DNA of 64,000 bases, taken from contig NZ_SUTJ01000008.1 of the NCBI RefSeq assembly GCF_015062915.1, positions 23,885 to 87,884 of the forward strand, read 5' to 3'. The DNA is from Methanobrevibacter thaueri. GTDB taxonomy: Archaea; Methanobacteriota; Methanobacteria; Methanobacteriales; Methanobacteriaceae. This document shows positions 49,656 to 59,016 of the stretch, piece by piece (position 1 is the first letter of the stretch; every line of letters starts with the position of its first letter). A model generated the notes under the pieces. That model was not told the origin of the DNA and did not search any database. It worked only from the letters and a program-made list of their open reading frames with translations. Both the position numbers and the translations under genes were made by a program.

Positions 49656-51233
49656 TCACTTCTTAATCAGTTTCAGGAACTGCTTGGATTTGTCGCTTTT
49701 CGGATTCTTGATTTTTTCAATGTTTTTAATCTCTGTTTTAATCTTGGACTCGTTAATGTTGAATGCATAGCTTATTTCACTCAATTCTTTATCTGAATTC
49801 TGATTGATCAGCGCTGCACCCAATGCAACATGGTTGAACTTGATATTGGAGTTTCTGATTTCCTTTTCAAACTTGAAATTATCATATAAAAGCAGATCCA
49901 TTTCAGGTATTTGGATTATCTTGATGTCAGTGTAGTCGTTGAGGATTTCTATAACCTTTGAGTATGAAGTCTGGAACACTTTCCTCTGTTCCCTGTCCAG
50001 CTCGACACGTATATATGGGAATGGTCCCATGTCAATCTTACGTGAATTGTTTGAGGTTGTCATATAATACTTGAAGATGTCCCACAATATCAAAACGGTT
50101 GCAATATTCTTTAAGGAATTCTTGTAGATGTTTTCCCTAATCTTCAAGTCACGCTTCAATGACCTTGTCAGGTTTCCGAACTTATCAATGAATCCCAATT
50201 TTTTAAAGCTTTTCTCGATTTGTACCTTTCGCCAATCCTCAATATCATCAAGGTCATACTGGTCGATGAAATCAGGGGATGCATTCTTGTACTTGTCGAT
50301 TATCTCATCGTACTTGTTGATTCTTTTAAAATCTGCCAGTTTCCTTTTAAGGATTTCGTCCTTTATGGAATCGATTATTTCCTGACCGTATCTGACATAC
50401 CCAAGAGCCAATGCTGTTCTTGCATGATTGTCGTCAATGATTGCAGGCTTGGTTCTGTGGAAAGTCAATTTTTCAATTCTCACTTCACGACCATATCTGC
50501 GCCTGACCTCTTCATCGTAATTGTTCACATATTCTGAGTCCAGTGTGATGGGTTTGCGAATCAGACGCTTATTCTTATCCCTGAAACGTATTGTCATTGA
50601 AATTGTTTTAACTAGTCCTTTACGTTCCTGTTTAAGAATGTTAAGTACTTGTTTAAGAGATTCCCTACCATATGATGACAATTCGCTTCTTAAAACCATG
50701 TAATTTCCTGACAAAGGCAGGTAAGGAATTATTTCAATTCTTTGTGTGGATTCCCTGTTGACTTTGAATGTGAATCCCTGGCATCCACAGGTGCATTTGC
50801 CGTCCATCTGCCTGTATTCGCTCATGGAATATTTCTTATAGCATGAGTTGCACTTGACATATCCGAATTGCTCCAGGTTTCCGAGGGCAATCAGATGTGA
50901 ATCGATGGCTGACTTTACCCTGTTGAGAATGTTTTTCTTGGCATTAGCAGAAGTCCGGAATATCTGGTTGTGGCGACTGCTTTCACCCATCTCATCAATG
51001 GTTACCTCAGCAACCGCCTTTGTTCCATACTTGTTTAGGGATGTGAAGGGAGTGGTGTATCCTTGCGCATCCATATCATCTCTGAACTTCAGCAAAGCGT
51101 TTAATCTGTCATCTAGCTTAAAGTAAAGACTTTTGAAATTATCAAACTCTTCAATATTTTCCAAACTAATTGAATCGTTTGATATTTCTTTTAAATAGCT
51201 TTCAGCCTTGTTCACTAGAGCAGATTCTTGCAT
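49656..51233 (-). CDS. Large archaeal protein, probably DUF530 family
   Basis: This is a 525-residue soluble protein. Near residue 130 is a zinc-binding segment YVKCNSCYKKYSMSEYRQMD followed by GKCTCGCQGF. The rest is mixed alpha/beta with RVELDREQRKVFQTSYSKVI and an HTH-like end (LSEISYAFNINESKIKTEIK). It matches my recollection of DUF530, a methanogen protein often encoded beside methionyl-tRNA synthetase, but this is from memory. It starts 11 bases after metG ends, so they share a transcript. No function is known; the zinc module suggests nucleic-acid contact. Confidence 0.55.
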   Translation of the reverse strand: MQESALVNKAESYLKEISNDSISLENIEEFDNFKSLYFKLDDRLNALLKFRDDMDAQGYTTPFTSLNKYGTKAVAEVTIDEMGESSRHNQIFRTSANAKKNILNRVKSAIDSHLIALGNLEQFGYVKCNSCYKKYSMSEYRQMDGKCTCGCQGFTFKVNRESTQRIEIIPYLPLSGNYMVLRSELSSYGRESLKQVLNILKQERKGLVKTISMTIRFRDKNKRLIRKPITLDSEYVNNYDEEVRRRYGREVRIEKLTFHRTKPAIIDDNHARTALALGYVRYGQEIIDSIKDEILKRKLADFKRINKYDEIIDKYKNASPDFIDQYDLDDIEDWRKVQIEKSFKKLGFIDKFGNLTRSLKRDLKIRENIYKNSLKNIATVLILWDIFKYYMTTSNNSRKIDMGPFPYIRVELDREQRKVFQTSYSKVIEILNDYTDIKIIQIPEMDLLLYDNFKFEKEIRNSNIKFNHVALGAALINQNSDKELSEISYAFNINESKIKTEIKNIEKIKNPKSDKSKQFLKLIKK

Positions 51234-51244
51234 TTTAATCTAAT

Positions 51245-53233
51245 TTATTGAATTCTTTCGCCGACTTTTCCAGCTTCATCAGGAGCAAGCAATGCACCGG
51301 ATTCTCCGGTAGCTAAAATCATGCCTTCTGATAATGTTCCGAATAATTTTGCTGGTTGCAAGTTTGCAACGACACAGACTTTTCTGTCGATTAATTCTTC
51401 AGGTGAGTAGAATTTTGCTAATCCTGCAACGATTTGTCTTGGTTTTTCCTCACCGATGTCCACTTGTAATTTTAATAGTTTATCGGATTTTTCGATTTTT
51501 TCAGCTTCTTTTACTTGTCCAATTTTAATTACTACTTCATCAAATTGATCTATTGTTATTAAATCACTCATATTATCCTCTTCTTCAGTTGTTAAGTTTT
51601 CTTTCAATTTTGCCTTTTGGGCATCAATCTCTTCATCATCAATCTTTTTGAATAATGGTTTGGCCTTGTTGATTTCATGGCCTGTTGGCAATTCAACTTT
51701 GGCATCGTTCCAGTTGTCAAGGGATTCGATGTTCATTATCTCAGCAATCTTATCAGCCTTGGATGGAAGGAACGGTTTTAGCATGTAAGCCAATGTTTTA
51801 GCCAATTGGTTTGACAGGTAAAGGCAATTTGCCGCTTTTGCCATGTCCTCTTTAACAGCTTTCCATGGCTCTTGGTCGTTGAAATATTTGTTTCCTTTTT
51901 TAGCAACCTTAAATATTTCAAGCAATGCTTCTCTAAATTCGTAATCGGCAATCAATTCACCTGCCTTGTCAGGCAATGCCTCAATAGCTTTTCTGAATTC
52001 CTCATCTTCTTCTGATGGGTTTGTGTATTCAGGGATTTTGCTGTCAAAGTATTTCTTGGTGAACACGAATGTACGGTGCAGGAAGTTACCCACAACATCT
52101 GCAAGTTCATCGTTGTTTCTTCTTTGGAAATCATCCCATGAGAAGTCGGAATCCTTATTTAGCGGAGCATTAATTGTCAAATAATATCTTAAAAGGTCTG
52201 GCTCATAGTCTTTTACAAAGTCATCAATCCAGATTACCCAGTTTTTACTGGTTGACATCTTTTCCCCTTCAAGGGATAGGAATTCACCTGCATAAATCAT
52301 GTCAGGCAATTTGCAGCCGTATGCCTTGAGTAATCCTGGCCAGAATATTGAATGGTGGTAGATAATGTCCTTTCCTATGAAATGAACAACATAATCATTC
52401 CAGTATTCCTCCCATTTCTTGCCAGATTGCTTTGACCATTGTGACGCTGATGAGATGTAACCTAGGAATGCTTCAATCCAAACGTACAATACTTTACCTT
52501 CAGCCTCATCCAACGGTACAGGAATACCCCAATCCATATCACGGGTTAAAATCCAGTCATTCAATCCTTCTTTCAGCCAGTTGGATGCATAATTCTTAAC
52601 ATTTGCCGGCAAGTTATCGTTTGAAGAGATGTACTCCTTCAATTCATCCTCAAATTCAGACAGCTTGAATGCGTACTGGAATGTGTCCTTGATTACAGGT
52701 GTGGTTCCACATGTAATGCAGTGTGGCTCGTCAAGCTCTGTAGGATCAAGGGCCTTACCACATTTTTCACAGTGGTCACCTCTTGCCTCAGCACCGCATA
52801 CTGGACATAATCCCTCAACATACCTGTCTGGGAGGAACTTGTTACAGTTTGGACAGTAAAGTTGCTGAATGTCCTCTCTGTAGATTAAATCATTATCATA
52901 TAATGTCTTAAAGAAGTTTTTGGCTATCTCATAGTGAGCCTCATCGGTTGTTCTTGTGAAATTGTCCAGTGAAATGTTCATTGACTCTACGTCACGGACA
53001 ATCATATCATGATATCTTTTTGAAATTTCTATAGGTTTCTTGTTTTCCTTGTCTGCCTTAACTGCAATTGGAGTTCCATGCTCGTCTGTTGCACAGACCA
53101 TCAGCACGTCATTTCCAATCATCCTGTTATACCTGGCATAGATGTCCGCCGGCAAGTAGGTGGAACGGATATGACCTAAATGACATGGTCCATTTGCATA
53201 AGGAAGTGCACATGAAATAAATATTTTTGACAT
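51245..53233 (-). CDS. metG: Methionyl-tRNA synthetase
   Basis: This is a 662-residue class I synthetase. The HIGH motif is [20 protein letters not shown] (as HLGH) and the KMSKS motif is [15 protein letters not shown]. The zinc knuckles [20 protein letters not shown] and [21 protein letters not shown] are complete. A C-terminal OB-fold tRNA-binding domain (about 550-662, [20 protein letters not shown]) is attached, as in full-length archaeal MetG. It charges tRNA-Met and initiator tRNA. It heads the run metG, DUF530-type, HTH protein. Confidence 0.95.
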   Translation of the reverse strand: MSKIFISCALPYANGPCHLGHIRSTYLPADIYARYNRMIGNDVLMVCATDEHGTPIAVKADKENKKPIEISKRYHDMIVRDVESMNISLDNFTRTTDEAHYEIAKNFFKTLYDNDLIYREDIQQLYCPNCNKFLPDRYVEGLCPVCGAEARGDHCEKCGKALDPTELDEPHCITCGTTPVIKDTFQYAFKLSEFEDELKEYISSNDNLPANVKNYASNWLKEGLNDWILTRDMDWGIPVPLDEAEGKVLYVWIEAFLGYISSASQWSKQSGKKWEEYWNDYVVHFIGKDIIYHHSIFWPGLLKAYGCKLPDMIYAGEFLSLEGEKMSTSKNWVIWIDDFVKDYEPDLLRYYLTINAPLNKDSDFSWDDFQRRNNDELADVVGNFLHRTFVFTKKYFDSKIPEYTNPSEEDEEFRKAIEALPDKAGELIADYEFREALLEIFKVAKKGNKYFNDQEPWKAVKEDMAKAANCLYLSNQLAKTLAYMLKPFLPSKADKIAEIMNIESLDNWNDAKVELPTGHEINKAKPLFKKIDDEEIDAQKAKLKENLTTEEEDNMSDLITIDQFDEVVIKIGQVKEAEKIEKSDKLLKLQVDIGEEKPRQIVAGLAKFYSPEELIDRKVCVVANLQPAKLFGTLSEGMILATGESGALLAPDEAGKVGERIQ

Positions 53234-53416
53234 TTACATAATCCCCTCAATTATTTTAAACATGATATAAATATGTTCCTCATATATAATAAATGCTTAT
53301 TTTTTAACCTTCTAAAATCGCAAAATTTCGAGAATTTCAAAAAAATATTATTTAAGGTCAATAGTGACTTCAAAAATGAGTTAGTTATTTAAAATATGAA
53401 ATAAAAAGTTAAAATC

Positions 53417-54748
53417 ATGGCTGAAGTTTCATTTATCAACCCATTATCCGACGAAGGAAGAAGCATCATACGAGGATACGGTGATTTAAATCAGATATTC
53501 GATGTGGATGAGTCCCTAATAGAAATATGCACCCACACCATGAATCAAAAGATTTCAGATGATTCGCTGATTCCGAAATCATATGCTGACCTTGCAATGA
53601 AACGCATGCAATGGGCAATTGAGAAAAAGAACAACAAGAACTTCGTCCAGGCTGAATTCGAATACCTGACAAATGAAGACATCATCCAACAGGATGTGGT
53701 GACTTTTCACATACTCTGTCAGGCAATCGCAATGCAGTTCAACACAGGCTCACGTGAAACAAGACTGTTTATAGAATCACAGGGAGCTCTTATTTTGGAA
53801 AGACTGGCAAAGATTCCGCCAATGTCAAGGGCGGAAATAATTGATGACGTGCTTGATGAGGTAAAAATTGACGGTGCAATACCTTGGAAATCATTAAGGG
53901 ATGTTGTTGCCAGCAAAAAATTGAAATTGACTGATCTTCTGATTGATGAGGGAGACATCATACTTCAGCAGGATGACTTCCTATACCGTTTCGGTGATGA
54001 ATTCACTGACAGAAGCCCTGAAAGGATGTACAACATCATTATCGGTGACAGTGTCAAGGAACAAATCCTTTCACGTTTGATAATGCAGAAAACAGAGGAA
54101 TACATTAACCGTATCAAGGAAATGTCTGCAAGGATTGAAATGCATCCTGCAATAATAAAGATAGGTGAGGATTTAAAGGATTTCATCCCCGAGGAAATCA
54201 GCAAGTACAACCAATACTATGCTGGAAGCGGTGGAATTTACGGTTCAGTTCAAGCCGGAAAATTAAATCCTGAAGCATTCCCACCATGCATCAAATCAAC
54301 CGTTGAGGGAGTCTCATCCGGTGGACGTAACGATGCAATCGTGCTGCTTTTGACCTCTTTTGCATCATATGCAAGACTTTATCCGAGAATCTTTGCATCC
54401 GATGAGACAGTGAAAGTATCCGATATGGATCCTGACCTTACAATTACCGAAAATGAGATATTGCCGTTGATATTTGATGCTGCGGACAACTGTACACCGC
54501 CATTGTTTGACGACCAGCCACAGGAGAAAATAAACATCATATCAAAGCTGGGCTTTGGAATGCACGACAGGGTTGACATAAACCATGAGGGCGAAACCAA
54601 ATGGTACACTCCTATGAGCTGTGAAAAAATAAAGATACACTTGCCTAACCTTTGCCATCCGGACAAGTCATGTAAAGGAATAAACAATCCATTGTCATGT
54701 TACGGCCGCAAAAAGTTCCAGCTGGACCAGCAACAGCCTAAAGACTAG
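53417..54748 (+). CDS. priL: DNA primase large subunit
   Basis: This 443-residue protein has a C-terminal [4Fe-4S] domain with four cysteines: FPPCIKSTVEG (about residue 292), then NLCHPDKSCKGINNPLSCYG (about 411-430). The preceding helical region has YNQYYAGSGGIYGSVQAGK. PriL supports primer initiation by PriS in replication. The protein is as long as methanogen homologues. Its 3' end overlaps the convergent acidic-protein gene by 11 bp, which separates it from priS 600 bases away on the same strand. Confidence 0.93.
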   Translation: MAEVSFINPLSDEGRSIIRGYGDLNQIFDVDESLIEICTHTMNQKISDDSLIPKSYADLAMKRMQWAIEKKNNKNFVQAEFEYLTNEDIIQQDVVTFHILCQAIAMQFNTGSRETRLFIESQGALILERLAKIPPMSRAEIIDDVLDEVKIDGAIPWKSLRDVVASKKLKLTDLLIDEGDIILQQDDFLYRFGDEFTDRSPERMYNIIIGDSVKEQILSRLIMQKTEEYINRIKEMSARIEMHPAIIKIGEDLKDFIPEEISKYNQYYAGSGGIYGSVQAGKLNPEAFPPCIKSTVEGVSSGGRNDAIVLLLTSFASYARLYPRIFASDETVKVSDMDPDLTITENEILPLIFDAADNCTPPLFDDQPQEKINIISKLGFGMHDRVDINHEGETKWYTPMSCEKIKIHLPNLCHPDKSCKGINNPLSCYGRKKFQLDQQQPKD

Positions 54749-55253
54749 AATGGGAAAACTGGAAGGGATTGTGGTTTTCTAAAATCGCATCATAATACTT
54801 GTTTAATATCTTGGATTCCCACATGTTATAGTTGGATTGCTCATTTTTTTGAAAATTATATGCCAATAGCCCGATTTGGCGCTCATACTCATCAATTCCC
54901 TTAAGCTCGCAGAATTCGGTGATGATATCCGGGATGTACTCACATGGGTCGTCGCTGCTGAACTCGAGAAACTCCTCATACTCTTCTTTTGAGAAGAATT
55001 CCTCTTCATCAATAGGGTTTTCATGTGATTTGATGGTGTATAATTCTATATAGATGTCGTCAGCCAATGGCAATTGATTCAGCTCAATGCCCAAACCGTA
55101 AACCTTGCCGTTTTCAAGATTCAGTACCGTATGGCCGGTTCTCATTCCGGTAAACCAGTTGTCGAATGCAGGTCTTACGATTTCCTCAGGAGTCAAGCCT
55201 GAAAGGATGGTCTTTAAATGTTCAACGCCAATGACTTCAACTATTTCTTCCAT
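54738..55253 (-). CDS. Acidic protein of unknown function between the primase genes
   Basis: This 171-residue, strongly acidic protein begins VEVIGVEHLKTILSGLTPEE and contains PAFDNWFTGMRTGHTVLNLE and DPCEYIPDIITEFCELKGID. No membrane segment or known motif is seen. It lies antisense to priL/priS, overlaps priL at the 3' end and shares a 96-bp divergent promoter region with priS that holds an inverted repeat. I do not recognise it. Confidence 0.55.
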   Translation of the reverse strand: MEEIVEVIGVEHLKTILSGLTPEEIVRPAFDNWFTGMRTGHTVLNLENGKVYGLGIELNQLPLADDIYIELYTIKSHENPIDEEEFFSKEEYEEFLEFSSDDPCEYIPDIITEFCELKGIDEYERQIGLLAYNFQKNEQSNYNMWESKILNKYYDAILENHNPFQFSHSSL

Positions 55254-55282
55254 AAACTTATTTTAATTTAAGTCATTAATAA

Positions 55283-55310
55283 AAGTGTGCAAAGGCACGG
55301 AAGCACACTT
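55283..55310. promoter_or_regulatory. Inverted repeat in the divergent priS promoter region
   Basis: AAGTGTGC (55283-55290) and GCACACTT (55303-55310) are perfect 8-bp arms around 12 bases. It lies just upstream of a TATA-like AATATATACTT (55317-55328) for priS, and about 30 bases from the start of the divergent gene. The unusually GC-rich content and position suit an operator controlling one or both genes. Confidence 0.45.
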
Positions 55311-55349
55311 GGCGAAATAATATATACTTTAAAAAAGTAATTTATTATC

Positions 55350-56327
55350 ATGTTTTCTAAGGCTACAATTAAAGAGCGAAGACAATACTACCGTGAGGAA
55401 TGGGACCCGAAAGACCTGCCTGACTTCATTGCCAATGACATCAAGAAAAGAGAGTTCGGTTTTGACCATAACGGACGTGGCCCTAACGACAGGTATAAGG
55501 TGTTCAGAGGAACCGAGTCCTTGCGTAAATTCCTAAGGTACAAGGCTCCTTTTGCAGCATACATTTCAGTAGCTTTCTACAATAACCCAAGAAGAAGGGA
55601 AGACTGGCTGAAAGCCGAATACATCTTTGATGTGGATGCAAAGGACATTCCAATCAGGTCATGTCAATGCAATGGAGTGTGTGAAACCTGTCTTGGCGAA
55701 GCTTTAGAAATAGTGAACAACCTAATTGATACTTTAGAAGGCGATTTAGGATTGAAAAACATCCACCTCATCTATTCAGGAAGAGGATATCACATCAGAA
55801 TCCTTGATGATGAAATGATGACTGCCGGAAGCGAACTCAGATCAGAAGTCCTGAAATATGCCGCAGGAGCTGAAGTTCCAAAATCACAGTTCATAAACTC
55901 TGAGGTTTCAAACCAAAGCTTCAACTTTGAGCATTTCTCAATCCCTGTGGGATACCAGAAGATTTTCACAAACCGTGTTAAATTCAACATTCAACACCTG
56001 GTTGGAAATGAGAAGCTTGACGGAATCAACCCTAAGCTGATGAAGGATATAATGGCTGCAAGACATCACCTGGACAATGACAACTGGGGACTGTTCAAAA
56101 AGGACATCGGCCCTAGACGTTACAAGAACCTTGTAAATGCAATGGCAAGGGTTAATCTTGCAACAATCGATGCAAAAGTATCAATAGACCTTAAAAGGAT
56201 TTTAAGATTGCCATCATCACTGCATTCAAAAGTGAGCATGAAATGCATGGAAGTAAAAGACCGTGAAACCTTTGATCCTTTTGATAAAGCGGTTCCTAAA
56301 TTTGTTTATGAAAGAAAAGGTGTATAA
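55350..56327 (+). CDS. priS: DNA primase small (catalytic) subunit
   Basis: This is a 325-residue AEP-type primase. The catalytic carboxylates are in EYIFDVDAKDIP (DxD, about residues 96-98), with a third Asp expected later. The zinc knuckle is CQCNGVCETCLGEAL, the Ser/Arg-His motif is LIYSGRGYHIRILDDEMM, and nucleotide binding is SIPVGYQKIFTNRV. It makes RNA/DNA primers with PriL. The probable TATA box is about 25 bases before the ATG, implying a very short leader. A small gene follows after 2 bases. Confidence 0.94.
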   Translation: MFSKATIKERRQYYREEWDPKDLPDFIANDIKKREFGFDHNGRGPNDRYKVFRGTESLRKFLRYKAPFAAYISVAFYNNPRRREDWLKAEYIFDVDAKDIPIRSCQCNGVCETCLGEALEIVNNLIDTLEGDLGLKNIHLIYSGRGYHIRILDDEMMTAGSELRSEVLKYAAGAEVPKSQFINSEVSNQSFNFEHFSIPVGYQKIFTNRVKFNIQHLVGNEKLDGINPKLMKDIMAARHHLDNDNWGLFKKDIGPRRYKNLVNAMARVNLATIDAKVSIDLKRILRLPSSLHSKVSMKCMEVKDRETFDPFDKAVPKFVYERKGV

Positions 56328-56328
56328 A

Positions 56329-56586
56329 ATGGATAAAGTTTTAAGAGAAATATTTAGAAAAAGCCAATACTTTGAAGAGATAAATGAAAACAGATTCGTA
56401 CCGGAGTTTCTAGGATTAATCGTTAACGGTGTAGTGGTCTATCATGTAAACTGGATTGATATTGTTGAAAATGAAATCATATTCATGCACAAGGACATAC
56501 AGACCCATCCTATTGTCTCACTCGTGCTAGAAAACCTTAACTCATTGATGATTATCACATCAGAAGGAATAAAAGAAGTGTTATAA
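56329..56586 (+). CDS. Small protein co-transcribed with priS, unknown
   Basis: This protein has 85 residues from the ATG at 56329, two bases after the priS stop; the track start at 56263 lies within priS. The sequence is DKVLREIFRKSQYFEEINEN, then RFVPEFLGLIVNGVVVYHVN and HPIVSLVLENLNSLMIITSE, a small alpha/beta protein without cysteines. The tight link to priS suggests a replication-related role (inference). Its stop abuts the convergent kinase gene. Confidence 0.6.
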   Translation: MDKVLREIFRKSQYFEEINENRFVPEFLGLIVNGVVVYHVNWIDIVENEIIFMHKDIQTHPIVSLVLENLNSLMIITSEGIKEVL

Positions 56587-57159
56587 TCAGTCTGTTTCAA
56601 TGCATTTTGCCTTTATTTTTTGTGAAATCTCTTCCGGTGTGCCATCAGCCGGAATCACATTCCAATTGTAAGTGAATTTCCGTGACCTTTGCCTGTTCTC
56701 ACGTAGGGAATCGATATTTTCGAACATTTCTGTTTCCTCATCCCTTGAACCTATTCTTCTTAATGATTCCTCAGGTGTTATGTCTAAAAAGAACATGCAG
56801 TCGGATGTGGGAAGAACAAACGCCACAATCTTGTAAACTATTGTATTAACTATATTTGGAAGGTACATTACCGCCAAGATGTATCTTGAAAAAATTAGAA
56901 CATCCACATCCCTGTTGTAATAATACATATGGACTGACCTTATGGCATCAAGTCCGAAATTTATTGTTGCAAGGATGTGGTTAATCTTGCCCTGCTTTAA
57001 AAGGGCTGCTTTAGATTTTCTACCAAACTTATTGTCACTGCATGGATGTGATCTCACAACAACCTCTCTTCCCTGCTTTTTATACATTTCAGCGAGAAGG
57101 TTTACCTGTGTGTCTTTTCCTGAACCATCCAAACCGTCTATGACAATAAATTTCTTCAT
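56587..57159 (-). CDS. Thymidylate kinase-like protein
   Basis: This is a 190-residue P-loop kinase: MKKFIVIDGLDGSGKDTQVN (Walker A GLDGSGKDT), VVVRSHPCSD (position of the substrate-contacting FxRxP-like segment), and lid-type region LDITPEESLRRIGSRDEETE. The usual D-R-Y/H motif that contacts dTMP appears as FSRYILAVMYLP, with Ser in place of Asp. It could be a divergent dTMP kinase or a kinase of another nucleotide. It is placed between primase and FO-synthase genes as a single unit. Confidence 0.75.
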   Translation of the reverse strand: MKKFIVIDGLDGSGKDTQVNLLAEMYKKQGREVVVRSHPCSDNKFGRKSKAALLKQGKINHILATINFGLDAIRSVHMYYYNRDVDVLIFSRYILAVMYLPNIVNTIVYKIVAFVLPTSDCMFFLDITPEESLRRIGSRDEETEMFENIDSLRENRQRSRKFTYNWNVIPADGTPEEISQKIKAKCIETD

Positions 57160-57179
57160 AAAACCACTATAAAATTTAA

Positions 57180-58322
57180 TTATAAAGAAGGCAATTCAAT
57201 TCCTTGTGCAATCGGATAGAATTCTGTGTATTTGGAATTCCTTTCGATTGGATTTCTTCCAAGGTTCCTGACCATGCTGTCAAGGGTTTCTATTGATGCC
57301 TCAACTCCATCAGGAGCACCTGAAGCAGCGGACAATTCATCTCCACCTAATGTTCCACCAAGGTCATTGGTACCGGCTGTTAATGCAACCTGTGCGAATC
57401 TGAATCCCATCTTAACCCAGGACACTTGTATGTTAGGAATCAAGTCCCTAAGCATAAGTCTTGAAACCGCATATAATTTTAAGTCTTCTGTTCCGCTGGC
57501 TCCAAGATTGGTCTGGCCTTCCAAGAATATCGGTGAGTACTCATGCATGAATGTCATTGGAATGAATTCAGTAAATCCATGAGTCTCCTCCTGCAAGTTT
57601 CTTATAATGTCAATATGTTCTACCCTTTCTTCTAAAGTCTCCACGTGTCCGTACATGATTGTTGCAGAGCCCGGAATTCCCACTTCATGAGCGGTTCTTA
57701 CAGCTTCAATCCATTCGGCTACACTTACCTTTTCCGGACATATTATTTCCCTTGACCTGTCAGTCAATATTTCAGCTGCAGTGCCCGGCAATGTATCCAG
57801 TCCGGCATCACGCAATCTTTCACAGCCTTCAGCCAAATCAATGCCTGATACAACACATGCATCCCTAATCATTGTAGGTGAAAATCCGTGAATCATCACA
57901 TTCGGATATTCGTCCTTTAAAAGATGCATCAGATGCTCATAGTATTCAATGTCCGCATCTGGAAGAACTCCTCCCATTACACAGAACTCATGAGCTCCCT
58001 TTTCTACCGCACCTTGGGCCTTGGCCAATATCTGCTCGTCATTCAATATGTATGCTTCAGGATCATCAGCATCCTTTCCGAATGCACAGAATCCGCATCT
58101 GACAGTACAGATATTTGTGAAGTTGATGTTACAGTTGTTAATGAATGTCACGTCGTCTCCGACGATTTGCTGTCGTAAATAGTCTGCTGTTGCTAGTAAA
58201 GGGTATAGGTCTGGTCCTTTAATATTCATTAAATGATTTGCTTCTTCAACAGTGATTTGCTCATCAAGGGATTTGGTTAAAATCCTTTCTGTTTTAGAAG
58301 AAATTGGTAGTTTATCAAACAT
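57180..58322 (-). CDS. cofH: FO synthase subunit 2 (5-amino-6-(D-ribitylamino)uracil-tyrosine 4-hydroxyphenyl transferase)
   Basis: This is a 380-residue radical-SAM protein. The cluster motif is NINFTNICTVRCGFCAFGKD (CxxxCxxC, about residues 70-77), followed by CVMGGVLPDADIEYYEHLMH and HGFSPTMIRDA. The C-terminal TNDLGGTLGGDELSAASGAP is characteristic of CofH/MqnC relatives. It couples tyrosine to the ribityl-uracil for the F420 chromophore. The partner cofG is not in the window. Its substrate comes from the pathway that includes arfC at 47.5 kb. Confidence 0.93.
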   Translation of the reverse strand: MFDKLPISSKTERILTKSLDEQITVEEANHLMNIKGPDLYPLLATADYLRQQIVGDDVTFINNCNINFTNICTVRCGFCAFGKDADDPEAYILNDEQILAKAQGAVEKGAHEFCVMGGVLPDADIEYYEHLMHLLKDEYPNVMIHGFSPTMIRDACVVSGIDLAEGCERLRDAGLDTLPGTAAEILTDRSREIICPEKVSVAEWIEAVRTAHEVGIPGSATIMYGHVETLEERVEHIDIIRNLQEETHGFTEFIPMTFMHEYSPIFLEGQTNLGASGTEDLKLYAVSRLMLRDLIPNIQVSWVKMGFRFAQVALTAGTNDLGGTLGGDELSAASGAPDGVEASIETLDSMVRNLGRNPIERNSKYTEFYPIAQGIELPSL

Positions 58323-58477
58323 GATTTTATATTAGTTTAAAATTAAATAAAAAGGTTTCTATTAATATAACTTAATGTATCAAAATGTACATTAATTATT
58401 TCAAAAACAGTTGAATATATTCAATACAATTAAAAAAAGATTGAATGAAAATAATTTAAATACTTTTTTATAGTATT

Positions 58478-58487
58478 TTATATATAT
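58478..58487 (+). promoter_or_regulatory. Probable TATA box of comDE
   Basis: TTTATATATA in a run of T/A. Transcription would begin near 58508-58513, which leaves almost no leader if the ATG at 58509 were used and favours the ATG at 58521. Confidence 0.4.
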
Positions 58488-58520
58488 TTAAAATATTAAT
58501 TAATTTGTATGTGTGATAGT

Positions 58521-59012
58521 ATGGATAGTAGTGAAGCTATTTATGATGGACTTAAAGATGCGGAAATCGACTTCATTGTCAGTTCTTCATGCATTGACCT
58601 GTCAAAATTGATTGACATGATTGATGAGGACGATGAGATAATTCATGTTCAGGCTACACGTGAAGAGGAAGGAATCGGAATTTGTGCCGGCGCGTACCTT
58701 GGAGGTAAGAGACCCACAATCCTTATGGAGAATTCAGGTCTTGGAAACTCAATCAATGCGTTGAAATCCCTCATGGAACTGTATGAATTCCCATTGCTCA
58801 TTATAATGAGCCACAGAGGAAGCGAAGGAGAAAAGGATGTCAGCCATGTGCCTATGGGTGAGTCAACACCAAGAATTCTTGAGGCAATGGACTTCAAGTT
58901 CTTCAGACCTGGAAACGCTGAAGCAGGATATAATGACGTTAGACTCGGATGGGAATTATCCGAAGAGGAAGGAAAACCCGTAAGCATCCTTTTGGACAAT
59001 AAGTACTGGTGA
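58521..59012 (+). CDS. comD: Sulfopyruvate decarboxylase, alpha subunit
   Basis: This protein has 163 residues from the ATG at 58521, chosen because GTGAT lies three bases before it; the track start 58509 is 4 codons longer. It is the PYR-domain half of a TPP enzyme. The catalytic Glu lies in IHVQATREEEGIGICAGAYL (about residue 47), followed by LMENSGLGNSINALKSLMEL and PLLIIMSHRGSEGEKDVSHV, and PMGESTPRILEAMDF. Together with ComE it converts sulfopyruvate to sulfoacetaldehyde on the way to coenzyme M. The TGA stop is embedded in the GGTGAT ribosome site of comE. Confidence 0.9.
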   Translation: MDSSEAIYDGLKDAEIDFIVSSSCIDLSKLIDMIDEDDEIIHVQATREEEGIGICAGAYLGGKRPTILMENSGLGNSINALKSLMELYEFPLLIIMSHRGSEGEKDVSHVPMGESTPRILEAMDFKFFRPGNAEAGYNDVRLGWELSEEEGKPVSILLDNKYW

Positions 59013-59016
59013 TAAC

